The notes below the pieces were generated by a model, which saw only the letters and a list, made by a program, of their open reading frames with translations, was not told the origin of the DNA and searched no databases. From Bradyrhizobium diazoefficiens (GTDB lineage: Bacteria > Pseudomonadota > Alphaproteobacteria > Rhizobiales > Xanthobacteraceae): a stretch of DNA of 64,000 bases. Below are positions 18,304 to 25,939 of this stretch, piece by piece. The DNA lies in assembly GCF_016612535.1 (NCBI RefSeq), contig NZ_JAENXS010000001.1:496001-560000 (forward strand), given 5' to 3'. Every line of letters begins with the position of its first letter. Position 1 is the first letter of the stretch. The position numbers and the translations under genes are program-made.

Positions 18304-19098
18304 ATGAAGAGAGAAAGCCGCGGCATCCAGTCGATCGAGGTCGGCGGAGAATTGCTCCGTGCGCTCGCCAAAAGCGGCGAGCCGATGATGCTGCGCGATC
18401 TCGCGCGCGAGGCGGGCATGACGCCGGCTAAGGCGCATCCATATCTGGCCAGCTTCTCCCGCATCGGACTGATCGAGCAGGACGAAACCACCGGCCGCTA
18501 CGAGATCGGAGCGCTGGCGCTCGAGCTCGGCCTGATCAGCCTGCGCCGGCTCTCGGGCGTCCGCATCGCGCAGCCGAAGATCGCCGCGCTCGCGAGCCAG
18601 ATCGGGCACGCGGTGTCGCTCGCGGTCTGGGGCACACATGGCCCGACCGTGGTGCAGTTAGAGGAGCCCGGTCAGCCCGTGCACATCGTGATGCGCGCCG
18701 GCTCGGTGATGGCACTGCTGGAAACCGCGACTGGCCGCGCCTTCGCGGCCTTCCTGCCGGAGAAGACGATCAACGCCGCGCTCGAAAGCGGCCTCGATCG
18801 CCAGGGCATCGGCTACAATCCGAAGCGGCCGGTGAAAGGCGCCAAGATCGCCGAGATGCTCACTGAAATCCGCAAGCACGGGCTTGCCCGCGCCCTCGGC
18901 GATCCGCTGCCCGGCGTGAATGCGTTCTCCGCGCCGGTGTTCGATCATGCCGGCCATGTCGCGCTGGTGATCACCGCGATGGGACCGGAAGGCACGTTTG
19001 ATGCCCGCTGGGACAGCGCGATCGCTCATGCCTTGCGCGATTGCGCCGGCGGCATCTCGAAGCGGCTCGGGTCCGGCATGACGATCGCCGCGGAGTGA
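18304..19098 (+). CDS. IclR-family transcriptional regulator
   Basis: 264 residues. The winged helix is at the N terminus (GGELLRALAKSGEPMMLRDL, then AREAGMTPAKAHPYLASFSR, IGLIEQDETTGRYEIG). The IclR effector domain follows with HAVSLAVWGTHGPTVVQLEE and GVNAFSAPVFDHAGHVALVI. It is third in the rightward group with the orphan binding protein and the flavin dehydrogenase, so it probably controls them in response to the imported compound. It converges on the SDR gene with 3 bp between stop codons. Confidence 0.93.
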   Translation: MKRESRGIQSIEVGGELLRALAKSGEPMMLRDLAREAGMTPAKAHPYLASFSRIGLIEQDETTGRYEIGALALELGLISLRRLSGVRIAQPKIAALASQIGHAVSLAVWGTHGPTVVQLEEPGQPVHIVMRAGSVMALLETATGRAFAAFLPEKTINAALESGLDRQGIGYNPKRPVKGAKIAEMLTEIRKHGLARALGDPLPGVNAFSAPVFDHAGHVALVITAMGPEGTFDARWDSAIAHALRDCAGGISKRLGSGMTIAAE

Positions 19099-19101
19099 AG
19101 G

Positions 19102-19884
19102 CTATCTGTCCTTCACCGGCACTGTGTAGTTCAGGATCAACCGGCCACCATCCGGATAGATCGTCTGCCCGGTGATGTAGGACGCATCATCGCTCGCAAG
19201 GAACGCCACGACCGACGCCACCTCGCTTGGCTCGCCGCCACGGCCGGCTGGCGTGCGTGACATCACGGTCTTGCGGGCATCCTCGGAGGTATAGATGGAG
19301 GACGCCACCATGTCGGTCAAAATCGTGCCCGGCCCGACCGCGACGACGCGGATGTTGTGCGGGGCGAACGCGACTGCGGCGACCGAGGTGAGCTGCTTCA
19401 TGCCGCCCTTGGACATCGCATAAGTCGCAAGCGCCGGGATCGCCAGCAGCGCGTTGACCGAGGACATGTTGATGATGACCCCGCCGCCGCTGCCCTGCGC
19501 GATCATCTGCTTCGCCGCCGCCTGCACGCCGAAGAACGCGCCTTTCAGGTTGATGCCGATGATTTCGTCGAACTCCTCTTCGGAAATTTCGAGGAAGTCC
19601 CGGTTGCGGGCGACGCCGGCATTGTTGACCATGATGTCGAGACGGCCGAACTCTTTCGCTGCGGTCGCAACGAGCTCGTCGACGTCCGCGCGCCTTGCAA
19701 CGTTGCCGACGATCGCGCGCAGGGCATCCGGATGCCCGAGTTCGGCCGCCGTTGCAGCCAAGCCTTCGGCATCGACATCCGAGATGACGACCTTGACGCC
19801 GTCGTCCAGGAATCTTTTCGCGCAGGCCTTGCCGATGCCGCGTGCGGCACCGGTGATGGCGGCGACCTTGCCGGATAGTTTCAT
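19102..19884 (-). CDS. Short-chain dehydrogenase/reductase (classical SDR)
   Basis: 260 residues from ATG 19884, after a TGGAGCG site. Classical SDR marks: cofactor loop ITGAARGIGKAC, acidic residue in VVISDVDAEG (NAD preference), NNAGVA, catalytic Ser in IINMSSVNAL, Tyr/Lys in YAMSKGG, and GPGTILTDM after the active site. It oxidises or reduces a hydroxyl or carbonyl in the cytoplasm. It is the last gene of the leftward cluster, 54 bp after the split TPP decarboxylase, so it may process the aldehyde that enzyme releases. Confidence 0.93.
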   Translation of the reverse strand: MKLSGKVAAITGAARGIGKACAKRFLDDGVKVVISDVDAEGLAATAAELGHPDALRAIVGNVARRADVDELVATAAKEFGRLDIMVNNAGVARNRDFLEISEEEFDEIIGINLKGAFFGVQAAAKQMIAQGSGGGVIINMSSVNALLAIPALATYAMSKGGMKQLTSVAAVAFAPHNIRVVAVGPGTILTDMVASSIYTSEDARKTVMSRTPAGRGGEPSEVASVVAFLASDDASYITGQTIYPDGGRLILNYTVPVKDR

Positions 19885-19938
19885 GGGTCTCGCTCCAGGA
19901 TAGCTGCTGAGAGCGGCTACCCCGGACAAGGCTCCGGT

Positions 19939-20529
19939 TCAAGCCGCCGCGAAGCCGAGATGAGCACGGAACCGGTTCTTGATAAAGACGGCATCGCGCG
20001 AGGGTAGCGAGCGCGGCGGATTTTCGGCCAAAACCTTGACGACAAAGAGCCGCGGGCCATCGGCCGGCTGGGCGATTTGCGCCGCGAGACGTTCGACCTC
20101 CTCGAGCGTCCGGACGGTTCCGGTCGCAGCGAAGCCACAGGCCGCAGCGATGGCGGTGAGATCGACGCCGCGGCCGGTGTGGCTCGCCTGCATCCCGGTT
20201 TCGCCAAAATGCTGATTGTCGATCACGACGATGTCGAGATTGCGCGGGCGCGCAACGCCGATGGTGGCAAGACCGCCAACTCCCATCAATTGTTCACCGT
20301 CGCCGGTCAGGGCGATAACGCGCTTTCCTGGCTGGGCCTGAGCGAGGCCGAGACCAATGAGCGCGGCGCCACCCATCGCGCCCCAGAGATAGAAGTTTCC
20401 GTCGTGCTCGCCGACGGAATGAAGGTCATAGGTGGGCGAGCCGAGGCCGGAGACGATCAGCGTATCCTTGCGACTCCTGAGGAGAGTGGCGACGGCCGCA
20501 CGGCGATCGAGTTGAGCTTGCATTGGCAT
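19939..20529 (-). CDS. Split TPP-dependent 2-oxo-acid decarboxylase, C-terminal (ComE-like) subunit
   Basis: 196 residues. It begins at ATG 20529, which overlaps the partner's stop by one base (TGATG). It carries the thiamine-diphosphate/Mg2+ motif GDGEQLMGVGGLATIG, ending at the Asn in VVIDNQHFGETG. GAMGGAALIGLGLA and SHTGRGVDLTAIAAACGF match the beta subunit of sulfopyruvate decarboxylase and the C-terminal half of phosphonopyruvate decarboxylase. With its partner it should convert a 2-oxo acid to an aldehyde and CO2. Which acid is unknown. Confidence 0.88.
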   Translation of the reverse strand: MPMQAQLDRRAAVATLLRSRKDTLIVSGLGSPTYDLHSVGEHDGNFYLWGAMGGAALIGLGLAQAQPGKRVIALTGDGEQLMGVGGLATIGVARPRNLDIVVIDNQHFGETGMQASHTGRGVDLTAIAAACGFAATGTVRTLEEVERLAAQIAQPADGPRLFVVKVLAENPPRSLPSRDAVFIKNRFRAHLGFAAA

Positions 20530-21071
20530 CACCACTTCTTCTTGCCGATCAGGCGTTGTCCGATCAGGACCGCGATCTGCTGATCGGAGTCGTAGGCGAG
20601 CGCCGCGGCGGATTCGACCGTCTCGACCAGATCCTCCGCCGTCTCCGCGCGCATCACCTTCATGCCGATCGCCTCCAGGGAGGGCTGCGTGGCGCGACTC
20701 ATCGGCACCTGCCAGGGATTGAACTCGGCCCATTCGCCGCGCATCGTCACCAGCATCAGCAAGGGAAAGCGGCCGATCGCCGACAGCGACAGCATGTTGA
20801 TGCAATTGCCGACCCCGCTCGACTGCATCAGCACCACGCTGCGCTGACCGCCGAGCCAGGCACCCGCGGCAATCGCGATGCCCTCCTCTTCCGTCGTCAG
20901 CACGTTGGTGGTGACGTCGCGATCCGCGGAGAACATGCGGATGAGCTCACTGTGGCCGGCATCCGGCACGTAGGACATCTGCCGGACGTCGGCGGCTTTC
21001 AGGATGCGATAGAGCTCGGACGGCCAGTCGTCGCTGCTGCGCGCTTCGGGATTGGGTTTGGGGCTGTGCAC
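20529..21071 (-). CDS. Split TPP-dependent 2-oxo-acid decarboxylase, N-terminal (ComD-like) subunit
   Basis: 180 residues. This is the pyrimidine-binding half: ADVRQMSYVPDAGHSELIRM, then the catalytic Glu region TTEEEGIAIAAGAWLGGQ, SVVLMQSSGVGNCINML and LMLVTMRGEWAEFNPWQVP. The pattern is that of sulfopyruvate decarboxylase subunit alpha (ComD) and related phosphonopyruvate decarboxylases. It forms an obligate pair with the downstream gene, to which it is joined by a one-base overlap. A 163 bp gap with a stem-loop separates it from the GntR gene upstream, so it may also have its own promoter. Confidence 0.88.
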   Translation of the reverse strand: MHSPKPNPEARSSDDWPSELYRILKAADVRQMSYVPDAGHSELIRMFSADRDVTTNVLTTEEEGIAIAAGAWLGGQRSVVLMQSSGVGNCINMLSLSAIGRFPLLMLVTMRGEWAEFNPWQVPMSRATQPSLEAIGMKVMRAETAEDLVETVESAAALAYDSDQQIAVLIGQRLIGKKKW

Positions 21072-21199
21072 CGCGTGTCTCCGTGAATTTCGAGCGGCAC
21101 GCTAGCGATGTTCCGATACGAAAGCTCTGACCGTCTGGGATGAGCAGATATCGAGGGATTGTATAGCTGCTGCTGACCGCAGCGGCGGTGCCTCTGCCC

Positions 21200-21223
21200 C
21201 CTCGCCCAGCTTGCAGGGCGAGG
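21200..21223 (-). terminator. Stem-loop after the GntR gene
   Basis: CCTCGCCC at 21200-21207 pairs with GGGCGAGG at 21216-21223, just beyond the GntR stop codon on the minus strand. There is no strong U-run. The CCTCGCCC...GGGCGAGG form resembles common Bradyrhizobium intergenic palindromes, so it may be a repeat remnant acting as a weak terminator. Confidence 0.5.
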
Positions 21224-21234
21224 TGAAGAGAACC

Positions 21235-21939
21235 TCAGTTCGCCGCGGACCTCGCCGTGGCCGGCATATAAATCTGCGCGTAGCCTTCCTTGATCGCGGA
21301 CGTGATGCGATCGAGGCGGCGGTCGATGTGCTTTTCCAGAACCGAGACGCAAGCCTCTTCGTTACGCGCTTTCAACCCTTCGATCACCGCGCGGTGCTCG
21401 GCCTGGGTGTTGGAGCGGTTAATGCTGTCCATATCGATCCAGCGGACGAAGCGGATGCGGGCGTTGACGTTGCGCAGCACGCGCAGCATCTCGGCATTAT
21501 CAGACATCCCCATCAGCCGCTCGTGAAAGGTCTCGTCGAGTTCGACCAGCTCCACCGAGGAGCGCTCGCCGGGATCGGGACCGGTGGCTTCGAGGAATTT
21601 CAGCAGCGCGTCGATGTCTTCATCCTTTGCGCGCTTGATGGCGAGGCGGACCGAGGCAACCTCGATCGACTTGCGCAATTCGTAGAGATCGAAGATCTCG
21701 TGGGCGTCGAGCTCGCGGCAGAAGAAGCCTTTGCCGGGCGTGAAGCGCAGGAAGCCTTCGGTATTGAGGCGATTGAGCGCCTCGCGCAGCGGCGTGCGGC
21801 TGACGCCGAGGCGCTTTGCCAGCTCGCCCTCGTTGAGTCGCTCGCCCGGCTTGATCTCATAGCTCACGGCCATCGCCTTGAGCTGTTCATAGACGCGATC
21901 GACGATGCTGTCGGAGGGAGGGTCCAGGTGCTTGTTCAT
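21235..21939 (-). CDS. GntR-family regulator, FadR/FCD subfamily
   Basis: 234 residues from ATG 21939. The N-terminal winged helix is clear (IVDRVYEQLKAMAVSYEIKP, GERLNEGELAKRLGVSRTPL, REALNRLNTEGFLRFTPGKG). A C-terminal FCD helical domain with metal-ligand residues follows (DETFHERLMG, AEHRAVIEGL). FCD regulators usually sense organic or amino acids. It lies 17 bp after the racemase-family gene and just before the split decarboxylase, so it is probably the local repressor. ATTGTATAG at 21158-21166 upstream of the decarboxylase resembles half of an FCD site (TTGTATACAA). Confidence 0.93.
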   Translation of the reverse strand: MNKHLDPPSDSIVDRVYEQLKAMAVSYEIKPGERLNEGELAKRLGVSRTPLREALNRLNTEGFLRFTPGKGFFCRELDAHEIFDLYELRKSIEVASVRLAIKRAKDEDIDALLKFLEATGPDPGERSSVELVELDETFHERLMGMSDNAEMLRVLRNVNARIRFVRWIDMDSINRSNTQAEHRAVIEGLKARNEEACVSVLEKHIDRRLDRITSAIKEGYAQIYMPATARSAAN

Positions 21940-21956
21940 GGGCAGCTTCTCGAGCT

Positions 21957-22700
21957 CTAGCCAAACTGACGCGGCCGCAGTCCGGCATGAAACCACGTAA
22001 TCATGGAATAGATATCATAGACGGGCAATCCGACCTCGGTCTGAAGCGCCGCTGCATAGGGCGGCATGTTGGTGCATTCCAGCACGATCGCGCCGACATC
22101 CGGGTTCCTGGCGACCAGCTGCTTGCCGGCCTCGACTACGTCACGTTCGGCCTGCGCGATGTCCATGTCGTCCTTCTCGGCCTTGATCAGGACGCGGAAG
22201 AACTCCTTGCCATGCTCGGTGCCGACCAGCGGCGTATCGAGCGGCACGCCGGCGCCTTCGAGATGGGCCGGCGTCAAAGTCGAACCTGAGACCGTGACGA
22301 GGCCGACGCGCTTGCCCGGCGGCAAGGTCGCCTGCACCCACGGCACCTGCATCAGTGACGAGGTCGCAACGGGAACGCCGACCGCTGCCGCGATCTCCTT
22401 CTGGAACAGCGAGAGGAAGCCGCAATTGGTGGTGATGGCTTCGGCCCCTAACCGCACCAGATCCTTCGCTGCGTCGATGAAATCAGGCAGCAGGCCGGCG
22501 GCGCCCTTCAGCACCACCTTCTCCGGCGAGGCGCCGCTCACCACGCGATAGAGCACGGGAAATGGCCAGGTCGTGCCGTTGCCCATGTCGCCGGGAATGC
22601 GGGGGAAGCGCGCTTCCAGCATCAATATCCCGAGCGGCGCGCCATAAATGGCTTTGCCGCCACGGGCAATCCGGGAAGACGAATTGGCTGGATGGGTCAT
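21957..22700 (-). CDS. Aspartate/glutamate racemase-family protein
   Basis: 247 residues. The Asp/Glu/hydantoin racemase fold is indicated by two cysteine motifs that normally act as paired acid/base residues: AEAITTNCGFLSLFQ and AIVLECTNMPPYA. N-terminal GAPLGILMLEARFPRIPGDM fits the first strand and substrate loop. Cofactor-independent racemases interconvert L- and D-amino acids; other members are hydantoin racemases or maleate isomerases. It lies 9 bp after the D-amino-acid dehydrogenase-like gene. A racemase followed by a D-specific oxidase is a plausible catabolic pair. Confidence 0.85.
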   Translation of the reverse strand: MTHPANSSSRIARGGKAIYGAPLGILMLEARFPRIPGDMGNGTTWPFPVLYRVVSGASPEKVVLKGAAGLLPDFIDAAKDLVRLGAEAITTNCGFLSLFQKEIAAAVGVPVATSSLMQVPWVQATLPPGKRVGLVTVSGSTLTPAHLEGAGVPLDTPLVGTEHGKEFFRVLIKAEKDDMDIAQAERDVVEAGKQLVARNPDVGAIVLECTNMPPYAAALQTEVGLPVYDIYSMITWFHAGLRPRQFG

Positions 22701-22709
22701 GGTGCGATC

Positions 22710-23975
22710 TCAGAGGAAGCGAGTGGGTGCGAACGGCTCGAGCGGAATTTCCGGCTGCTTGCCGCTCAGGAGCTGGGCGACGAGGCGGCCGGTGCGAGCC
22801 GAGCCGACCAGGCCGACATGGCCGTGGCCGAAAGCATAGACGATGTCGCGCGACGCGCGTGCATAGCCAATGCAGGGCCGGCCGTCCGGCATGCTCGGTC
22901 GATGACCGAACCAGGTCTTGATGCGCGAGGTCGGAATGTCCTTCGGCAGCCTCGGGAACATGCTGAAGAGATTTGCGCGCAGGATCTCGGCGCGCTTCCA
23001 GTTCGGCGCGGCTTCGAGGCCGGCGATCTCGACCGTGCCCGCGGCGCGCAGGCCTTTGTCGGTCCAGTTCACCACCATCTTGGCGTCCGACGCCATCATC
23101 GAGCTGCGCGGGCCTGACTCCGGGTTCTCGATCATGACGTGATAGCCACGCTCGGTTTCAAGCGGCAAGGAATCGCCGACCGACGCGGTCAGCCGCTTCG
23201 AATGCGCACCGGCGGCGACGACTGCGGCATCGCAGGGAATCTCGCCGCGGTCAGTGAGAACGGCCACGAGGTTGTTGCCGGAAAGCTTGAGGCCTGTCGC
23301 ATGGGCATGGACGAGCCTGGCACCGCTGGCGATCGCATGCTGAGCGAGGGCCGCAACGTAAGCGCCGGGATCGCGGCAGCGGCCGGCCTCTTCCACCACC
23401 ACGCCAAAGGTGTAGCGCGGATGCAGGTCCGGCTCGCGCTGGCGCATCTCGTCGGCATTGAGCTCCAGCCATTCGACGCCGACCTTCTTGCGCAGGCGCC
23501 AGCCGAGATCATTGTCGAAATTGCCGCGCGACGGGAAGACATGCATCACGCCGTTGCGCTCGACGAGTTCAGGCACGCCGGCCTCTTCCGCCAGCTTCCG
23601 GTGCAGCAGCGGCGCGTCCTTGAGGAGATCGCGCAGCGCAAAGGCCGTCTTCTCGACGCGCGCCTCGGTCCAGCCCGACAGCAGATACTTGACCAGCCAG
23701 GGCAGCGCCTTCGGCAAATAAGACCAGCGGATCGCGAGCGGCCCGAGCGGATCCAAGAGATAGCCAGGCACCTTCTTCCAGATGCCCGGCTCCGCCGGCG
23801 GGATCACCGAATGCGACGACAACCAGCCGGCATTGCCGTAGCTCGCCGCCTGTTCGCCACCGGGCTCGGCCGGATCGATCAGCGTGACGCGATGACCCTC
23901 GCGCAGCGCCTCGATGGCGCTGATCACGCCGATCGCGCCGGCTCCGATGATGGCGACGTGGCGGCCTTCCGGCAT
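22710..23975 (-). CDS. D-amino-acid dehydrogenase-like FAD oxidoreductase (DadA family)
   Basis: 421 residues. The N-terminal FAD motif is VAIIGAGAIGVISAIEALRE with LIDPAEPGGEQAASYGNAGW, typical of DadA. GTVEIAGLEAAPNWKRAEIL and WFGHRPSMPDGRPCIGYA, then YAFGHGHVGLVGSARTGRLV, are the C-terminal substrate and flavin motifs of the DAO fold. It should oxidise a D-amino acid to a 2-oxo acid and ammonia at the membrane. It lies 3 bp after the acetolactate-synthase-like gene and just before the racemase-family gene. Confidence 0.9.
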   Translation of the reverse strand: MPEGRHVAIIGAGAIGVISAIEALREGHRVTLIDPAEPGGEQAASYGNAGWLSSHSVIPPAEPGIWKKVPGYLLDPLGPLAIRWSYLPKALPWLVKYLLSGWTEARVEKTAFALRDLLKDAPLLHRKLAEEAGVPELVERNGVMHVFPSRGNFDNDLGWRLRKKVGVEWLELNADEMRQREPDLHPRYTFGVVVEEAGRCRDPGAYVAALAQHAIASGARLVHAHATGLKLSGNNLVAVLTDRGEIPCDAAVVAAGAHSKRLTASVGDSLPLETERGYHVMIENPESGPRSSMMASDAKMVVNWTDKGLRAAGTVEIAGLEAAPNWKRAEILRANLFSMFPRLPKDIPTSRIKTWFGHRPSMPDGRPCIGYARASRDIVYAFGHGHVGLVGSARTGRLVAQLLSGKQPEIPLEPFAPTRFL

Positions 23976-23978
23976 CGG

Positions 23979-25640
23979 CTAAGCCTTCACCGCCGGCGCA
24001 AAGTCCTTGCCGACCGACAGTGCCCGCGGATCAATGATGCAATGGAGGATCGACGGCTTGCCCGAAGCGAGCGCGCGCTCGAAGGCGGGCGCGAACTCTT
24101 CGGTGCGCTCGACCCGCTCGCCATGGCCGCCGAATGCCTTGGCATACATGGCAAAGTCCGGGTTCTTGAGCTGGGTGCCGACGACGCGGCCGGGATAGTC
24201 GCGCTCCTGATGCATGCGGATGGTGCCGTATTGCGAATTGTCGACGACGATCACGATCAGCGGCGCGTCGTACTGCACGGCGGTCGCGAACTCCTGGCCG
24301 TTCATCAGGAAGCAGCCGTCGCCGGCAAAAGCGACGACGGTGCGATCCGGAAATTGCCGTTTGGCCAGCACGCCTGCCGGCACGCCATAACCCATCGAGC
24401 CCGAGGTCGGCGCGAGCTGCGATGCGAAGCTGTGAAAACGGTGATGGCGATGAATCCAGCCGGCATAATTGCCGGCGCCGTTGCAGACGATCGCATCCTT
24501 CGGCAGCCGGTCGCGCAGCCAGGTCATGACCTGACCGTACTGGAACGTGCCCGGCAGCTCGCGCGCCTTGCCGGTCCAGGCGAGATAATCGGCATGCGCT
24601 TTCGTCGCCTCGCCCTTCCACACCGGCGCGGCCGCAGGCTTCAGCGTCTCGACGGCGGCGGCGAACGCGGCCGGGGTCGCCTGGATCGCAAGCTCCGGCT
24701 GATAGATGCGGCCAAGCTCTTCCGAACCCGGATGCACATGGATCAGCTTCTGCTTGGGCGTCGGAATGTCGAGCAGCGTGTAGGACGAGGACGGCATCTC
24801 CGACATGCGGCCGCCGATGAGCAGAATGACATCGGCGTTGTCGATGCGCGCCTTCAGGCCCGGGCTCGGCCCGATGCCGAGATCGCCGGCATAGTGCGAA
24901 TGATCAGCGTCGATCAGAGACGCGCGGCGGAACGAGGTCGCGACCGGCAGGTCGAACCGTTCGGCAAAGCGCGCGATGCTCTTGGTGGCTTCATCGGTCC
25001 AGCGCGAGCCGCCGAGAATGACGAGCGGTGCCTTGGCGCTCGCCAACATGGCGCCGACGCGCTCGACATCATCGGGCGCGGGCCAGCTCACCGCCGGCTC
25101 GATGCGCATGGCATCGGCAACGGCCGCGGTCTCGGTCAGCATGTTCTCCGGCAGCGCGATCACCACGGGGCCGGGACGGCCCTGCATCGCGACGCGGAAG
25201 GCGCGCGCGACCAGCTCCGGAATGCGGTCGGGACGATCGATCTCGATTGCCCATTTCGCCATGGTGCCGAACACCGCCTTGTAGTCGAGTTCCTGAAACG
25301 CCTCGCGCTCGCGCATGCCGGTGTCGACCTGGCCGACGAACAGGATCATCGGCGTCGAATCCTGCATCGCGATGTGGACGCCATGGCTGGCATTGGTCGC
25401 GCCGGGGCCGCGGGTGACGAAGCAGATTCCGGGCCGCCCCGTGAGCTTGCCATAGGCCTCCGCCATCATGGCCGCGCCGCCCTCTGCGCGGCAGATCATG
25501 ACGTCAATCGGGCTGTCATGCAGCGCGTCGAGTGCGGCGAGATAGCTCTCGCCCGGCACGCAGGTGACGCGCTCGACGCCCTGGGCGACGAGCTGATCGA
25601 TCAGGATCTGGCCTCCGGTGCGGGTGTTGCGAATGGTCAT
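23979..25640 (-). CDS. Acetolactate-synthase-like TPP enzyme
   Basis: 553 residues from ATG 25640, after CAGGGAGCTGTC. Three-domain TPP enzyme: the catalytic Glu lies in ICRAEGGAAMMAEAYGKLTG, GPGATNASHGVHIAMQDSTP is the AHAS-type loop, and the diphosphate motif is AFAGDGCFLMNGQEFATAVQ with Asn in VVDNSQYGT. The length and motifs match the IlvB superfamily, which also includes decarboxylases and carboligases such as sulfoacetaldehyde acetyltransferase. There is no regulatory-subunit gene nearby, so a catabolic role is more likely than isoleucine/valine synthesis. Its start codon overlaps the stop of the aminotransferase remnant upstream. Confidence 0.9.
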   Translation of the reverse strand: MTIRNTRTGGQILIDQLVAQGVERVTCVPGESYLAALDALHDSPIDVMICRAEGGAAMMAEAYGKLTGRPGICFVTRGPGATNASHGVHIAMQDSTPMILFVGQVDTGMREREAFQELDYKAVFGTMAKWAIEIDRPDRIPELVARAFRVAMQGRPGPVVIALPENMLTETAAVADAMRIEPAVSWPAPDDVERVGAMLASAKAPLVILGGSRWTDEATKSIARFAERFDLPVATSFRRASLIDADHSHYAGDLGIGPSPGLKARIDNADVILLIGGRMSEMPSSSYTLLDIPTPKQKLIHVHPGSEELGRIYQPELAIQATPAAFAAAVETLKPAAAPVWKGEATKAHADYLAWTGKARELPGTFQYGQVMTWLRDRLPKDAIVCNGAGNYAGWIHRHHRFHSFASQLAPTSGSMGYGVPAGVLAKRQFPDRTVVAFAGDGCFLMNGQEFATAVQYDAPLIVIVVDNSQYGTIRMHQERDYPGRVVGTQLKNPDFAMYAKAFGGHGERVERTEEFAPAFERALASGKPSILHCIIDPRALSVGKDFAPAVKA

Positions 25641-25763
25641 GACAGCTCCCTGCAGGCTTTGGCGATGCGCATCATGGCCTCGCGCAGATTTGTTCCGAGG
25701 TGGCGTAGGACAGGCGGAAATAAGGTGCAAGGCCGAAACAGCTGCCCGGCACCGTTCTGCACG
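25637..25763 (-). pseudogene. Remnant of a class I/II aminotransferase (C-terminal end only, frameshifted)
   Basis: On the minus strand one frame reads VPGSCFGLAPYFRLSYATSE, the C-terminal pattern of fold-type I aminotransferases (PGSxFG, then FRLSYA with the carboxylate-binding Arg). The reading then jumps frame to LREAMMRIAKACRELS and a TGA at 25637-25639. One base is missing between the two parts, and everything upstream of about 25763 is gone. The TGA overlaps the ATG of the TPP enzyme gene (ATGA), so the remnant was once the first gene of that operon. The truncation borders the MFS gene. Confidence 0.8.
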
Positions 25764-25838
25764 GTGACCAGGGTGGTCGCGGGTCTCGCGCGCGCCCCGA
25801 GTTAGCCGGGATGCTGATATGCAGCCGGCCCTCCGCTG

Positions 25839-25866
25839 TTGACGCGATCAGATACGCGTTTAAGTA
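25839..25866 (+). promoter_or_regulatory. Putative promoter of the MFS exporter gene
   Basis: TTGACG at 25839-25844 and TAAGTA at 25861-25866 are 16 bases apart, just upstream of the MFS gene. A start of transcription near 25873 would exclude the GTG at 25868 as a start codon and favours the ATG at 25940. Confidence 0.45.
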
Positions 25867-25939
25867 GGTGGAGATAAATACTGCAGGGGTGGCGACGTTC
25901 GCGGGGCTGGTTCCCGTTGCCGCCACCAATGCAGGACTC

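Noticed and set aside
23139..25805. Long plus-strand open frame (888 codons) opposite the TPP enzyme and flavin oxidase
   Set aside because: Shadow of the minus-strand genes; Arg/His/Gly-rich with no recognisable domain.
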